64,000 nt of DNA from Myxococcales bacterium (GTDB taxonomy: Bacteria > Myxococcota_A > Polyangia > Haliangiales > Haliangiaceae), in NCBI GenBank assembly GCA_016706545.1, contig JADJJK010000039.1, positions 18,076 to 82,075 of the forward strand. Direction: 5' to 3'. The notes below the pieces were generated by a model. The model worked only from the letters and a program-made list of their open reading frames with translations. It was not told the DNA's origin and made no database searches. Position 1 is the stretch's first letter; every line of letters starts with the position of its first letter. Below are positions 28,532 through 38,487 of the stretch, one piece after another. Both the position numbers and the translations under genes were made by a program.

Positions 28532-29368
28532 TCAGGTGAAGCCCGAGGGCATCATGGTGGCGGTCCCGATCACGGGACCTGCAGGAACGATGGGCGGGGC
28601 GAAGGTTGGGATCGCGCCCATGCCCATCACCTTGGTGACCATCGTCGAGACCTTCCAGAGGTTGTAGCACTGCTCGAACGCGGTCGCGATGGCCTCGAAG
28701 AGCTGGGAGTGGAAGGGCGCCTGCGGATCCCCGAGCTGCGCCACCATCTGAGCTTTGAGGATGTTGGCCGAGATCGACACCGGCACCTGGGTCAGGGCGG
28801 CGAAGGGGACCGGGGCGGGGTTGGGGATGCCGGGCGGCGGGACCAGCGGTCCGGGGAACGCCGCGAACATCGGGAACAACGGCAGGCCCGGGATCTTGAC
28901 CGTGGCGGTGAAGGCGAGCCAGCCGGTGGAGATCACCGTCGCGATCACGTTGGAGTACTTCAGCTCCATGGGCGACGCCTTGGGGGCTGAAGCCAGGATG
29001 AGCGGCTGCAGCGGCGGGCCCACGATCTGTCCCACCGAGGCCACCGGGCCGGAGACCACGATGCCGACCATCGTGGCGGCGGTCTGCCACTGGCTCCAGG
29101 CCGAGCAGATCGCCGAGCAGGTGCCGTCGATGAAGGCGCCGATCTTGGCGACGTGCATCTTCTGCGAGTCGGTGTGGTACTTGTTCATTGTCGCCGGCTG
29201 AAACAGCGGCGGCATCCCTGGCGTGGTGTTCTTTTCCGAGGCCTGGAAGGCTCGGTCGTACTGGTCCTGGTCCGAGGGCGACTGCCAGTTCGCAGGCACC
29301 TTCAGGTTGAAGGACATGAACTTCGCCCGGGCGAGCTGCTGCATCTGGGAGGCTTGCGGAGCCGGCAT
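28532..29368 (-). CDS. Unknown protein beside PAAR, with hydrophobic segments
   Basis: 278 residues from the ATG at 29368 (GAGGA seven bases upstream). Soluble N-terminus, then an Ala/Pro/Val-rich body with hydrophobic stretches (AATMVGIVVSGPVASVG, ATVISTGWLAFTATVKI) and many Pro-Pro turns. No known domain recognised. It ends 36 bases before the PAAR gene on the same strand, so the two are probably co-expressed, and it could be a cargo or a loading partner. Confidence 0.6.
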   Translation of the reverse strand: MPAPQASQMQQLARAKFMSFNLKVPANWQSPSDQDQYDRAFQASEKNTTPGMPPLFQPATMNKYHTDSQKMHVAKIGAFIDGTCSAICSAWSQWQTAATMVGIVVSGPVASVGQIVGPPLQPLILASAPKASPMELKYSNVIATVISTGWLAFTATVKIPGLPLFPMFAAFPGPLVPPPGIPNPAPVPFAALTQVPVSISANILKAQMVAQLGDPQAPFHSQLFEAIATAFEQCYNLWKVSTMVTKVMGMGAIPTFAPPIVPAGPVIGTATMMPSGFT

Positions 29369-29490
29369 ATTCGAATCCTCTACGTAGACGATATACCGTT
29401 CTGTGCGCGGGGAGCTTCCCTGCGCCATGGCATCGAGATTTCCGTGAAGGTTCGCCGGCTTTCCGGGGGCTGTGCTACCGTTTTGCCATC

Positions 29491-29889
29491 ATGTCGGGAC
29501 CCGTCAAGACCGCGCTGACCGAGCTTAGCGAGCACGACGAAGAGGCGAGCGAGCAGACGAGCGCCCAGGAGCTGTCCCTGCGCGAGGGCCGCCGGCTCCG
29601 GGTGAGCGACGCCGGCTCCGAGCAGCTCGTCGAGATCCGCAACGAGTCCGGGATGCTGGAGGTGCGCATCAAGCTGACCAGCGAAGGCCCCATCCTGCAG
29701 ATGGAGAGCCTGCGGCTCGAGCTCCGCGCCCAGGAGGCGGTCCAGATCGAGTCGCCGCGGGTGGAGATCAAGGCCAGCGAGGCGTTGCAGCTCGCCGGCG
29801 GCAAGGTGGCCGTTCAGGCGGAGGAGGATGTGAGCGTAGAGTCCGCCGGGGACGTGCGGGTGGTCGGCAAGATGATCTACTTGAACTGA
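29491..29889 (+). CDS. VgrG/gp5-tail-like beta-helical protein
   Basis: 132 residues. The second half repeats short strands with alternating charged and hydrophobic residues (VQIESPRVEIKASEAL, KVAVQAEEDVSVESAGD) and ends VRVVGKMIYLN. This is the pattern of the C-terminal triple beta-helix of VgrG or phage gp5 spikes, here as a free protein lacking the OB-fold and gp27-like parts. It runs opposite to the PAAR gene pair from a 122-base divergent gap. Confidence 0.55.
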   Translation: MSGPVKTALTELSEHDEEASEQTSAQELSLREGRRLRVSDAGSEQLVEIRNESGMLEVRIKLTSEGPILQMESLRLELRAQEAVQIESPRVEIKASEALQLAGGKVAVQAEEDVSVESAGDVRVVGKMIYLN

Positions 29890-29938
29890 GCGCCTGCGAC
29901 CTTCGTCGTCGCCAGGTGGCCGTCGCGTCGTCACGCGA

Positions 29939-30484
29939 TCAGGCGTAGCGGCCCTCGACGAAGACGCGGTCGACCTCGGGCAAGATCTCGTGGCGGGCGA
30001 GCACCATGATGCGCTCGGACTCCATCTTGCTCCAGAACAGCCAGCCCAGCGCCAGGAGCGTCATGATCGCGAAGATGACGAGCGGCACCACGCCGACCTT
30101 CGCGGCCACCGCCGCGGCGACCGCCCCCCACGCCATGCCGACGCCGAGCTTGGCCTTGCCCAGCAGCATCTTCCAGGCAGTTCCCACCGCCATGCCCCCG
30201 GCGTCGTAGCTCGGGTAGGTGGCGGACTGGATCATCTTGAGGTCTTGCGTCTGCGCCATGGACGCCGTGACGATGGCCGCGGCGACGGAGTCAAAGAAGG
30301 TGCCGGGCACGCTGCGGCAGTACTGCAGGGCTCCCTTGGGGTTGCTTCGCAGGAGGTTGACCAGCGTCAGCCGGGCGACGGCGTAGTTCACCGTCATCGC
30401 CCAGGCCTTGCTCACGGCGAGGACCACCGTGACCATGCCGACGATCGAAAGGCCGTAGCAGAGGAGCCCCTTCACTTTGAACAT
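29939..30484 (-). CDS. Membrane protein of the PAAR locus
   Basis: 181 residues from the ATG at 30484. One helix near the N-terminus (LLCYGLSIVGMVTVVLAVSKAW) and two in the second half (GMAWGAVAAAVAAKVG, VVPLVIFAIMTLLALGWLFW), with a charged tail. The helical middle contains no known motif. It converges on the VgrG-tail-like gene. It could be an accessory or a membrane-active effector; nothing more can be said from sequence. Confidence 0.6.
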   Translation of the reverse strand: MFKVKGLLCYGLSIVGMVTVVLAVSKAWAMTVNYAVARLTLVNLLRSNPKGALQYCRSVPGTFFDSVAAAIVTASMAQTQDLKMIQSATYPSYDAGGMAVGTAWKMLLGKAKLGVGMAWGAVAAAVAAKVGVVPLVIFAIMTLLALGWLFWSKMESERIMVLARHEILPEVDRVFVEGRYA

Positions 30485-30543
30485 CCTACCGCCAATTCGT
30501 TCGCGGACGCCAGCCTCCGTAGGGGAGGTGATCAGGCGGCGAG

Positions 30544-30598
30544 CGGATGGTCGGCAGATGGCCGGCAGATGGCCGGCGGATGGCCGGCAGAGGGCCGG
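30544..30598. repeat. Five 11-bp tandem units in an intergenic gap
   Basis: Units on the pattern cagatggccgg with one or two changes each, in the gap between the membrane protein (start 30484) and the WD-type lipoprotein (stop 30726). Confidence 0.9.
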
Positions 30599-30625
30599 CA
30601 GAGGTGGGATGTTGCCCGAGGCGTC

Positions 30626-30700
30626 GGTGAGCGCGCCGCGCGGGCCCCGAGGTGAGCGCGCCGCGCGGGCCCGAGGTGAACGCGCCGCGCGAGGCCCCAA
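30626..30700. repeat. Three 24-26-bp tandem units beyond the WD-type lipoprotein stop
   Basis: Copies beginning ggtgagcgcgccgcgcgg, 26 bases past the stop codon of the minus-strand lipoprotein. Confidence 0.9.
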
Positions 30701-30725
30701 GGGCGCCGCTCACGTCGCTGGGAGC

Positions 30726-32309
30726 TCACGGCGTGGGGGCGACCACCGGCTGCTCGGGGCTCTCGTCTGTCGCGCCGTCAGGGGCGGTCTCGGCCTCGGG
30801 CGGCGCCGTCTTGCACAAGGGCGCTGGCGACATCGCCAGCACCGCCAGCGAGAGGCCCGCCTTCTCGGAGAGCCGCGCCAGCTCGCGGCCGGTGCCGACG
30901 TCCCACAGCCGCACCATGCCATCGGGATCGTCGTAAGCCAGCGTCGCTTCGTCGAGCCATCGGCTGGCAAAGCGGCTGCGGCCGGTGAGGACGTGGCGCA
31001 GCGCGCCGGTCTTGGCGTCGGCGACGTACAAGGACGGCGCCGCGTCGGTGCTGCAAGGATCAGCGGCGGTGGCGAACGCGATGTGCGCGCCGGCCGGGCT
31101 CACCGAGATCGAGCGCCGCTGCGCCTTGCCGGATTCCGGAATCCGCAGCTCGCTCGCCGCGGCGCCGCCCAGAGCGGTCACCAGGATCGACGAGACCTCG
31201 GCCTCGCCGTCGGCGACGGTGACGCCGGGCACCGGGCTCTCGACCTCTCCGTCCTCCAGCGTGATCGAGATCTTCGCCTCGATCTGCGCGGCCTGGGGCG
31301 GCTGGGTCTTGGTGGTCTTGCCGGTGGTGCGATCGATCGCGACCCAGCTCTCGGCGCCCAGGTTCCATCGGCCATCGGCGGGGGCCGTCGCCGCCAGGAG
31401 CTGCTCGCCGGGCCCATACGCCACGGTGACCTGCCGCCCCTTGGGCAGGGTCGCCCGCTTGCCCAGGGGCAACAGGGTGGTCGCGTCGAGCGTGAGCGCC
31501 CACGGTCGCGCCAGCAGGGCGGGCTTCTTGCTGTCGATGCCGGCGCCGGCGCCGTCGGCTGGGAACTCCACCTTGTCGTAGCCGATGAGCGCGATCTCGC
31601 GCCGTGACGGCGAGCGCACGAAGCCGACCACGGTGTGGTCGGTCTCGCTCAAGCGCAAGAAGCGACCCAGCTCGCGGTCATAGGCGTACAGCTCGCCGCG
31701 CGAGCTGAGGGTCTGCGTGCCGGCCTTGGCGGGCAGTCGAAACGCGCTCCGTCGTCCCACCAGCCACAGCCCGGCCTGGCCGCGGCGCAGGTGCTCGGCG
31801 GCGATGGTCTTGGCGCTCTCGGCGAGCTGCTTGCCCACCGGCGAGCCCCAGAACACCGCGAAGTCCGGGTCCTTTGCCACCGCCGCGCCAAAGCGCAGCC
31901 AATCGCCAGCCAGCGCGGTGAGCAGGTGAGCGGCGGCGCCGCTGTAGTCGCCGTCCTGCGCCAACGCCGCGGCGAGCAGGCGATGCGCGTCCAGGTGGAA
32001 GGCGTCCTTGGCCAGCGCGGCCTCGGCGTGGGTGCGCACCGCTGCCCAGTCTCGCTCCTTGGCCTTGTGCGCGGCGACCGCCTTGTCATGAGCGGCGGCG
32101 CCGTCGCCGTAGAGGTAGTTGAAGCGGCGGAGCTGCTCGGCGCCGAGCGCGGGGACCGACAAGGCCGGCAGCGCGGGCTCCGGCGCAGGGGCCACGGCGC
32201 TGCCGCCGCCTTTGCCGGCGGAATCGCCGCTCTTGCCGCAGGCCACCGCCGCCGCGCCAAGCGCGCCCGCGCCAGCGATGCACAGCGCCATCCTTGTCCA
32301 GAAGGTCAT
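30726..32309 (-). CDS. WD/beta-propeller-type lipoprotein
   Basis: 527 residues. Lipoprotein signal with lipid Cys24 (GAAAVACGKS). A short helical TPR-like region (about 60-150) is followed by blade-like repeats (RSAFRLP, GELYAYDRELGRFLRL, VVGFVRSPSRREIALIGYD, and a late SLYVADAKTGALRHVL-type blade), the pattern of a beta-propeller. It faces the MoxR/vWA operon across a 247-base divergent gap. Beta-propeller proteins accompany some MoxR-vWA systems, so a link is possible but unproven. Confidence 0.6.
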   Translation of the reverse strand: MTFWTRMALCIAGAGALGAAAVACGKSGDSAGKGGGSAVAPAPEPALPALSVPALGAEQLRRFNYLYGDGAAAHDKAVAAHKAKERDWAAVRTHAEAALAKDAFHLDAHRLLAAALAQDGDYSGAAAHLLTALAGDWLRFGAAVAKDPDFAVFWGSPVGKQLAESAKTIAAEHLRRGQAGLWLVGRRSAFRLPAKAGTQTLSSRGELYAYDRELGRFLRLSETDHTVVGFVRSPSRREIALIGYDKVEFPADGAGAGIDSKKPALLARPWALTLDATTLLPLGKRATLPKGRQVTVAYGPGEQLLAATAPADGRWNLGAESWVAIDRTTGKTTKTQPPQAAQIEAKISITLEDGEVESPVPGVTVADGEAEVSSILVTALGGAAASELRIPESGKAQRRSISVSPAGAHIAFATAADPCSTDAAPSLYVADAKTGALRHVLTGRSRFASRWLDEATLAYDDPDGMVRLWDVGTGRELARLSEKAGLSLAVLAMSPAPLCKTAPPEAETAPDGATDESPEQPVVAPTP

Positions 32310-32322
32310 CGCGTTTCTCCTC

Positions 32323-32375
32323 GTCGAGTTCTAGTCGAGTTCCAGTCGAGTGAGTCGAGTTCCAGTCGAGTGCCA
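32323..32375. repeat. 9-11-bp tandem repeat 5' of the WD-type lipoprotein gene
   Basis: Five units on the pattern gtcgagttcca lie 13 bases upstream of the lipoprotein start. They fall in the 247-base divergent gap that must also hold the promoter of the MoxR/vWA operon. Confidence 0.9.
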
Positions 32376-32556
32376 ACGGGTGCTGCCGGCAGGTGCCCCG
32401 CTGCATGCTGGGCGGCCGGTTGTGTCGGAGCCTACCCGATCGCGGCGATCAGCGATCGTCGTACCATCGTTGTCGGCCTGGCGCCGCCTGGCCGGTCGAA
32501 ATGCCGGCGCTGGCGAGGGAGCCGGGAGATTTTTCCGCTACGCTAGGGCGCACGTC

Positions 32557-34080
32557 ATGGCGCTCGAGCACGTGGCCTCCGGGCAGATGCGGTTCTACAC
32601 GCCCGGGATCTCTCCGGATCCGCGTGGCATCGCGCTGGGGCGCTTGGCGCTCATGACCTTCCCGTCGCTCGAAGGGGCGGTGTCGTGGCTGCGGATGTAC
32701 TCGGCGGAGGCCTCGCTCGATGAGCTGATCTCGGGCATGTCGATCAGCAAGGTCCGCACCCAGCTCGGCAGCCGCGAGGTCGTGATCCAGATCCCCGCGG
32801 TGTCCTCGTACACCTGTGATCGCGCGGCGCGGCTCGCGCGCATGGTCGGCGGCGCCATCTACACCGGGTCCGCCAAGCACTTCGTCAAGTACCGCGATGA
32901 CAAGTCGCCGTACGGGTACGACGCCATCGACATCGGCGCCATGCCGGCGAGCGTGGAGCTGATGGTCCACGGCGAAGGGTTCTCGCAGGGCTACCGCGTG
33001 GAGGGCGACCTGCCGTTCGATCGCCTCCTCTTTCGGCTGACCATCCGCAAGCTGCCAGGCGCCGAGCGGCTGGAGCAAGAAGATCGCGGCTCGCTCTTGC
33101 TGGTGGTGAGCCACGGGCTGGTGGAGGGCGTGATCCGCTATCTGTGGCGCAACAAGGTGGCGGCGTCGGCCGGGATGTTCTCGCCGCGGCGCGGCAGCGC
33201 GTTCGCGGGCGGCAGCGAGCCCAGCTACATGGTGCTGGCGGTGCGGGATCTGCCCGAGCGCATGCTCAAGCTGTTCCTGGGCACGCCCGGCATCGATGTG
33301 TTTCGCCCGGTCGGCGCCGCTGCGGCGATCGCGGTGGGCTACGCGCACCCCATCGAGCTGTCGTCGTGCGCCAGCGTGTTCGCGGCGGACTCGTTTCACC
33401 TCTTCTGGCCCAAGGATCGCGTCGATATCCTGCCCGGCCCGCTGCAGCTCTCGGACATCGCGCACCTCACCAAGGTCGAGCTGTCGGTGGAGACCGCGGC
33501 GGTCAAGGGCGACGACAAGCGCAGCGCCGAGCCCTTTGATCCCATCGGGGTCGATCTGCGGCTGGCGCCGTCCATGGGGCCGCCGCGGCGGGTGGTGGGC
33601 ACCTTGATCCAGCTCGCGCACGCCGAACGCCTCAAGCGCCTCCTCTATGCGCTGCCCCCGCCAGCGCTGCGCGGCCAGCGCGTGGCGGTCACCGATCGCG
33701 GCATCGTCCTCATCGGCGGGGAGAACCTGGACGTGGTCCCTCTGGGGCAGCTCCTCGCCGAGCTGGCCCCAGGTCTGCTCGTCCCGCTGGGGCTCGATCT
33801 GGTGCCGCGGGTGTCGCCGGAGGTCCTGTCCCGCGCCATCGGCCATCACGCCGGGCTCATCACGGTGTTCTGCAGCGAGGCGCAGCCCTTTCAGCTCTCG
33901 GAGTCCGCGCTGGTGCCGCTCGAGCGGCGCGCCCTGGCCAAGCTGGCGGTCGACCGCGCGGAGATCCAGGATCTCTCGGTGGCCCAGGCAGACCGCCCGA
34001 GCCTGCGCAACGAATCGGTCGGCCGCTTCTCGTTGTGGGGGTTCCCTGCGCCCGCCGAGAGAAAGCTCTTGCCCAAGTGA
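32557..34080 (+). CDS. Unknown protein, first gene of the MoxR/vWA operon
   Basis: 507 residues from the ATG at 32557. Not recognised. It has no signal peptide or membrane helix and is likely cytoplasmic, with mixed alpha/beta composition and a few loosely repeated blocks ending in hydrophobic strands (RLLFRLTIRKLPG, YMVLAVRDLPERM, LRLAPSMGPPRRVVGT). No catalytic motif is seen. Position at the head of an operon with a MoxR ATPase and a vWA protein suggests a dedicated substrate or adaptor component. Confidence 0.7.
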   Translation: MALEHVASGQMRFYTPGISPDPRGIALGRLALMTFPSLEGAVSWLRMYSAEASLDELISGMSISKVRTQLGSREVVIQIPAVSSYTCDRAARLARMVGGAIYTGSAKHFVKYRDDKSPYGYDAIDIGAMPASVELMVHGEGFSQGYRVEGDLPFDRLLFRLTIRKLPGAERLEQEDRGSLLLVVSHGLVEGVIRYLWRNKVAASAGMFSPRRGSAFAGGSEPSYMVLAVRDLPERMLKLFLGTPGIDVFRPVGAAAAIAVGYAHPIELSSCASVFAADSFHLFWPKDRVDILPGPLQLSDIAHLTKVELSVETAAVKGDDKRSAEPFDPIGVDLRLAPSMGPPRRVVGTLIQLAHAERLKRLLYALPPPALRGQRVAVTDRGIVLIGGENLDVVPLGQLLAELAPGLLVPLGLDLVPRVSPEVLSRAIGHHAGLITVFCSEAQPFQLSESALVPLERRALAKLAVDRAEIQDLSVAQADRPSLRNESVGRFSLWGFPAPAERKLLPK

Positions 34081-34131
34081 GCCCGGCCCCCTGCGCCCGG
34101 CGCCGCGATCGCGCGCTCGGCTAGTCCCGCC

Positions 34132-35307
34132 ATGGTCCGCCACTCCGTCGCCAGACACCTGACCACCTTCGTCCTGCCGTTGGTGCAGGGCAAGCGCGTC
34201 TACGTGGGCGCGCCCATCTCTCCGCCGGCGCTTGAGGCCATGCAGCGCGAGCTTGACTCCGCGGTGGTGGAGCAGGTGGCGGTGGATGACGCGCGGATCG
34301 AAGTGGCGTCGCTGCTGGTGTGTCGGCCGCCGCAGCTCATCCTCGAGGCCGAGGACCTGTCGCTGACCGCGGGCCTGTACAACGCGCTGGCGGCGATCCA
34401 CCCGGGCACCGACAGCGTGCTGGTGACCGAGAAGCAGCGGCGCCGGGTGCTCGACGCCGCGCTGACGATGGTATCCCAGCCCTTGACCCACAGCCGGCAG
34501 CGCGTGCTCGGCCGTCACGCGCTGTTTCACAACCTGTTCCAGCTCGAGCGGATGGACACCACGGTGTCGTGGTGGACCGGCAGCGCGCGGTTTCTGGGGC
34601 AAAGCCCGCCGCACCGCCTGACCTCGTGGCGCTCGGTGCGCCGGGTCCAGGAGGACGTCATCGTCACCGGGTTCGAGGAGCTGCTCGGCACCGCGGAGAC
34701 CTCCCCGGTGGTGGCGACCTTGCTGCGCCGCTCGCCGCTGACCCAGCTCCTGGGCGCGACCCGGGCGGCGCCTCCGCTGCACTGGGAGGACGCGGTGTTC
34801 GTGCTGCGCGACGTGGAGCTGGCTCGCGCGGTGGCGTACCGGCTGATGCCAGAGGCGCCCTCGCGCGAGCACCTGCTGGGGCTGGCGCGGCTGTCCGCCG
34901 CGTTCGAGCAGATGCTGGAGCGCGCGCCGGCTCGCGCCGACGTGTGCGCGGTGGCGGCGTTTCTCTGCCACGTCAACGCGCTGCTCTGCCTGGCCGAGAT
35001 CCACCTGCGCGAGCCCAACGCCAAGTCGCCGCTGGTGGCCGCGGCGCTCGCCACCGACTCCGCTGGCCAGCGGCCGCGCGGGCTGGCCACGCTCCTGGCG
35101 TTGCCCCAGGCTCTCTCCGTGGTGGAGCCGGCGCTGGCCGAGCCGCCGGGGCTCGGCGATGAACCCAGGTTGCTGGCGCGCTGGCAGGCGCACCGCGCGC
35201 AGGTCGTGGAGACCCTTGGGCGGCCGGTGATCGATGCGCTGGTCGGTCGGCTGGCCCGCCACTTTGCCGCCGTCGAAACGCTCAGCTCCGCGGGCGCCAC
35301 CGGGTAG
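34132..35307 (+). CDS. Unknown protein, second gene of the MoxR/vWA operon
   Basis: 391 residues, cytoplasmic, largely helical in the second half. No family recognised. The N-terminal part is beta/alpha, with VTEKQRRRVLDAAL leading a helical block; the C-terminal half is Leu/Ala-rich helices without clear TPR or HEAT periodicity. Lies 51 bases after the first gene and 38 before the MoxR gene. Confidence 0.7.
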   Translation: MVRHSVARHLTTFVLPLVQGKRVYVGAPISPPALEAMQRELDSAVVEQVAVDDARIEVASLLVCRPPQLILEAEDLSLTAGLYNALAAIHPGTDSVLVTEKQRRRVLDAALTMVSQPLTHSRQRVLGRHALFHNLFQLERMDTTVSWWTGSARFLGQSPPHRLTSWRSVRRVQEDVIVTGFEELLGTAETSPVVATLLRRSPLTQLLGATRAAPPLHWEDAVFVLRDVELARAVAYRLMPEAPSREHLLGLARLSAAFEQMLERAPARADVCAVAAFLCHVNALLCLAEIHLREPNAKSPLVAAALATDSAGQRPRGLATLLALPQALSVVEPALAEPPGLGDEPRLLARWQAHRAQVVETLGRPVIDALVGRLARHFAAVETLSSAGATG

Positions 35308-35345
35308 GCGTCGAGCCTTGGATTGAGGTATGCTGGCGGTCCTTC

Positions 35346-36554
<1,209 letters not shown>

Positions 36555-36558
36555 CGCG

Positions 36559-36984
36559 ATGACCGCTGGCCCTCCGACGCTTCCCCCAGAGTCCAGCGAG
36601 GTCGGCGCGGCGCTGCGAGTCGCGATCTTCGACGACGTGGTGGCGGCGCGCGCCGAGCAGTTCCACATCCCGGGGTTGCAGGTGCAGGTGTTCGCGCACG
36701 CCGACGAGGTGGTGCAGATCTGCGAGCGCGGCGGCTTCGACTACGTGTTCATGGACTTCGCGCTGGGCCGCGGACATCAGAGCGGCGACCTCGCGACCTC
36801 GGGGCTGCGCGCGTCCGGGTTCGCCGGGAAGATCATCGCGATCTCGAGCGATCCGGAAGCCAACCAGTCGATGCTGCACGCCGGGGCCGACGACAGCCTG
36901 GCCAAGAAGGCGCACCTGCGCTCCTACCTGGTTCACCTGGGTGCGCAGCACCTGTCCCGAGAGCCGGAGCGCTCGTCGCCGTAG
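36559..36984 (+). CDS. Lone receiver-domain protein inside the MoxR/vWA operon
   Basis: 141 residues from the ATG at 36559, four bases after the MoxR stop. Receiver fold: acidic FDD near the N-terminus, phospho-acceptor Asp66 in YVFMDFALG, Ser in IIAISSDPE, and the Lys pair 116-117. A glycine-rich insert (GRGHQSGDLATS) follows the Asp. No output domain. Its place between the ATPase and vWA genes suggests phosphorylation controls the motor complex. Confidence 0.75.
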   Translation: MTAGPPTLPPESSEVGAALRVAIFDDVVAARAEQFHIPGLQVQVFAHADEVVQICERGGFDYVFMDFALGRGHQSGDLATSGLRASGFAGKIIAISSDPEANQSMLHAGADDSLAKKAHLRSYLVHLGAQHLSREPERSSP

Positions 36985-36999
36985 TCGGCGCCGTCTGCC

Positions 37000-38484
37000 A
37001 TGGCGCTCTCCGCCGAACAGCAACGCAGCTTCCTGGCTCGTCAGATGGGCACGATGGTGCTTTCGATGGCCGCGGCCGAGAGCCCGATGGCCGCCGTGCG
37101 GGCCGCGTCCTGGCACAACTCGCTGGCCCGCATGGGGGTTCACCTGCCCCTGTTCCTGGTGCATGACCTCGGCGTGATGCTCAGCATGTCGCGCGGCAGC
37201 GGCGGCTACACCTTGCGCCCGCGCGAGTCGCAGCTCGCGCGGGTGGCGGTCCCGGCCACCGGCAAGGCGCTGCTGGACCAGTACCGGCGCCTCCTCGACA
37301 ACGTCGCCGAGTCCGAGGTGCTCGACCGGCTCAGCGGCCTGCGGCTGCGCGACGAGATGATCGCCGTGCTGCTCGGGCGCATCCTCGCGGACTGCTACAA
37401 CCGCTGGCGCGATCGAAGCAAGGGCGCGGGCAGCGAGCCGTTGCCGCTGGATCTCGGCGTGTTCGCCGACGTCGACTACGCGGAGCACTACCGCGAGTTC
37501 GACACCCGGCCGCTGTGGGCGTTCATGGAGCACCTGGTGGGGCAGGCGATGCACGTGTACACGCAGGTCGAGCTGATCGACCTGGACACGGTGCGCTTGC
37601 TGGGCCTGTTCAAGGAAGAGACCGCCAGCGGCAGCGAGGCGCTGGGGGCGACCATCGATCTGGTGGACCTGTTCGCGGTGCTCAGCTCCCCGGAGTCGGC
37701 GGACGTCGCCAACTTCTCGCTCGATCTGTTGCCGAGCGTGCTGGAGACCCGGCGCTCCACCGCCGCCCAGACCTTCGCCATCGACGGCTATGCGTCGATC
37801 GAGCGCAAGGGCCCGGTGGACTCCCTGGTGCTCTCCGAGCTGGCGTATGACCGCGAGATCTTCGAGCAGAAGGTGGTGGACAACGAGCTGCTCTACTACG
37901 GGCACGACAAGCAGCGGGAAGAGGAGCGGGTCCTTCAGTACGTGCTCATCGACTGCTCCGCGTCGATGCGCGGTCAGCGGCAGGTGTTCGCGCGCGGGCT
38001 CGCGCTGGCGCTCATCAAGAAGCTGACCTTGCAGGGCGACGAGGTCTGGCTGCGCTTCTTCGATTCGCGGCTGCACGAGACCATGAAGATCCTTCGCTCG
38101 GGGCAGGTGCCGGTGCCGTACGTGCTGTCCTTCCGCTCCGAGCGCGGCCGCAACTACGGCAAGGTGTTTCGGCAGCTCGCGGTGGAGGTGACCAAGCTGC
38201 GGCACGACCAGAAGCGCCGGACCATCCTGTACATCATCACGCACGGGCAGTGTCACATCGACCCGGAGATCATCTCGGCGATCAAGCAGCATACCTTCGT
38301 GTACGGTGTGATCGTGCTGCCCTCGGAGGAGCAGCTCCCGGAGTTCGTGGCGCTCTTGCACCGCCAGCAGATCGTCGGCGCCGAGGCGCTGTCCAGCCGG
38401 GCGGAGCGGCAGCGCCGCGCGCTCGACATCGTGGGTGACGCGGGGCGCCCCAAGCCAGGGCCGCGCAAGGCCGCGGGGGAGTAG
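37000..38484 (+). CDS. ViaA/CoxE-like vWA-domain protein
   Basis: 494 residues. Helical N-terminal half, then a C-terminal von Willebrand A domain with the MIDAS motif DCSAS (Asp318, Ser320, Ser322) in VLIDCSASMRGQ, and the second acidic site near VWLRFFDSRLHE. This is the layout of ViaA, the partner of RavA. Sits 15 bases after the receiver gene. Likely binds the MoxR hexamer and a metal-dependent ligand. Confidence 0.85.
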   Translation: MALSAEQQRSFLARQMGTMVLSMAAAESPMAAVRAASWHNSLARMGVHLPLFLVHDLGVMLSMSRGSGGYTLRPRESQLARVAVPATGKALLDQYRRLLDNVAESEVLDRLSGLRLRDEMIAVLLGRILADCYNRWRDRSKGAGSEPLPLDLGVFADVDYAEHYREFDTRPLWAFMEHLVGQAMHVYTQVELIDLDTVRLLGLFKEETASGSEALGATIDLVDLFAVLSSPESADVANFSLDLLPSVLETRRSTAAQTFAIDGYASIERKGPVDSLVLSELAYDREIFEQKVVDNELLYYGHDKQREEERVLQYVLIDCSASMRGQRQVFARGLALALIKKLTLQGDEVWLRFFDSRLHETMKILRSGQVPVPYVLSFRSERGRNYGKVFRQLAVEVTKLRHDQKRRTILYIITHGQCHIDPEIISAIKQHTFVYGVIVLPSEEQLPEFVALLHRQQIVGAEALSSRAERQRRALDIVGDAGRPKPGPRKAAGE

Positions 38485-38487
38485 CGC

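Noticed and set aside
32449..35262. 937-residue minus-strand open frame
   Set aside because: Antisense to the first two genes of the MoxR/vWA operon; no domain, shadow-type composition. I could not exclude it by domain evidence, as the plus-strand proteins are unknown, but operon spacing and codon pattern favour the plus strand.
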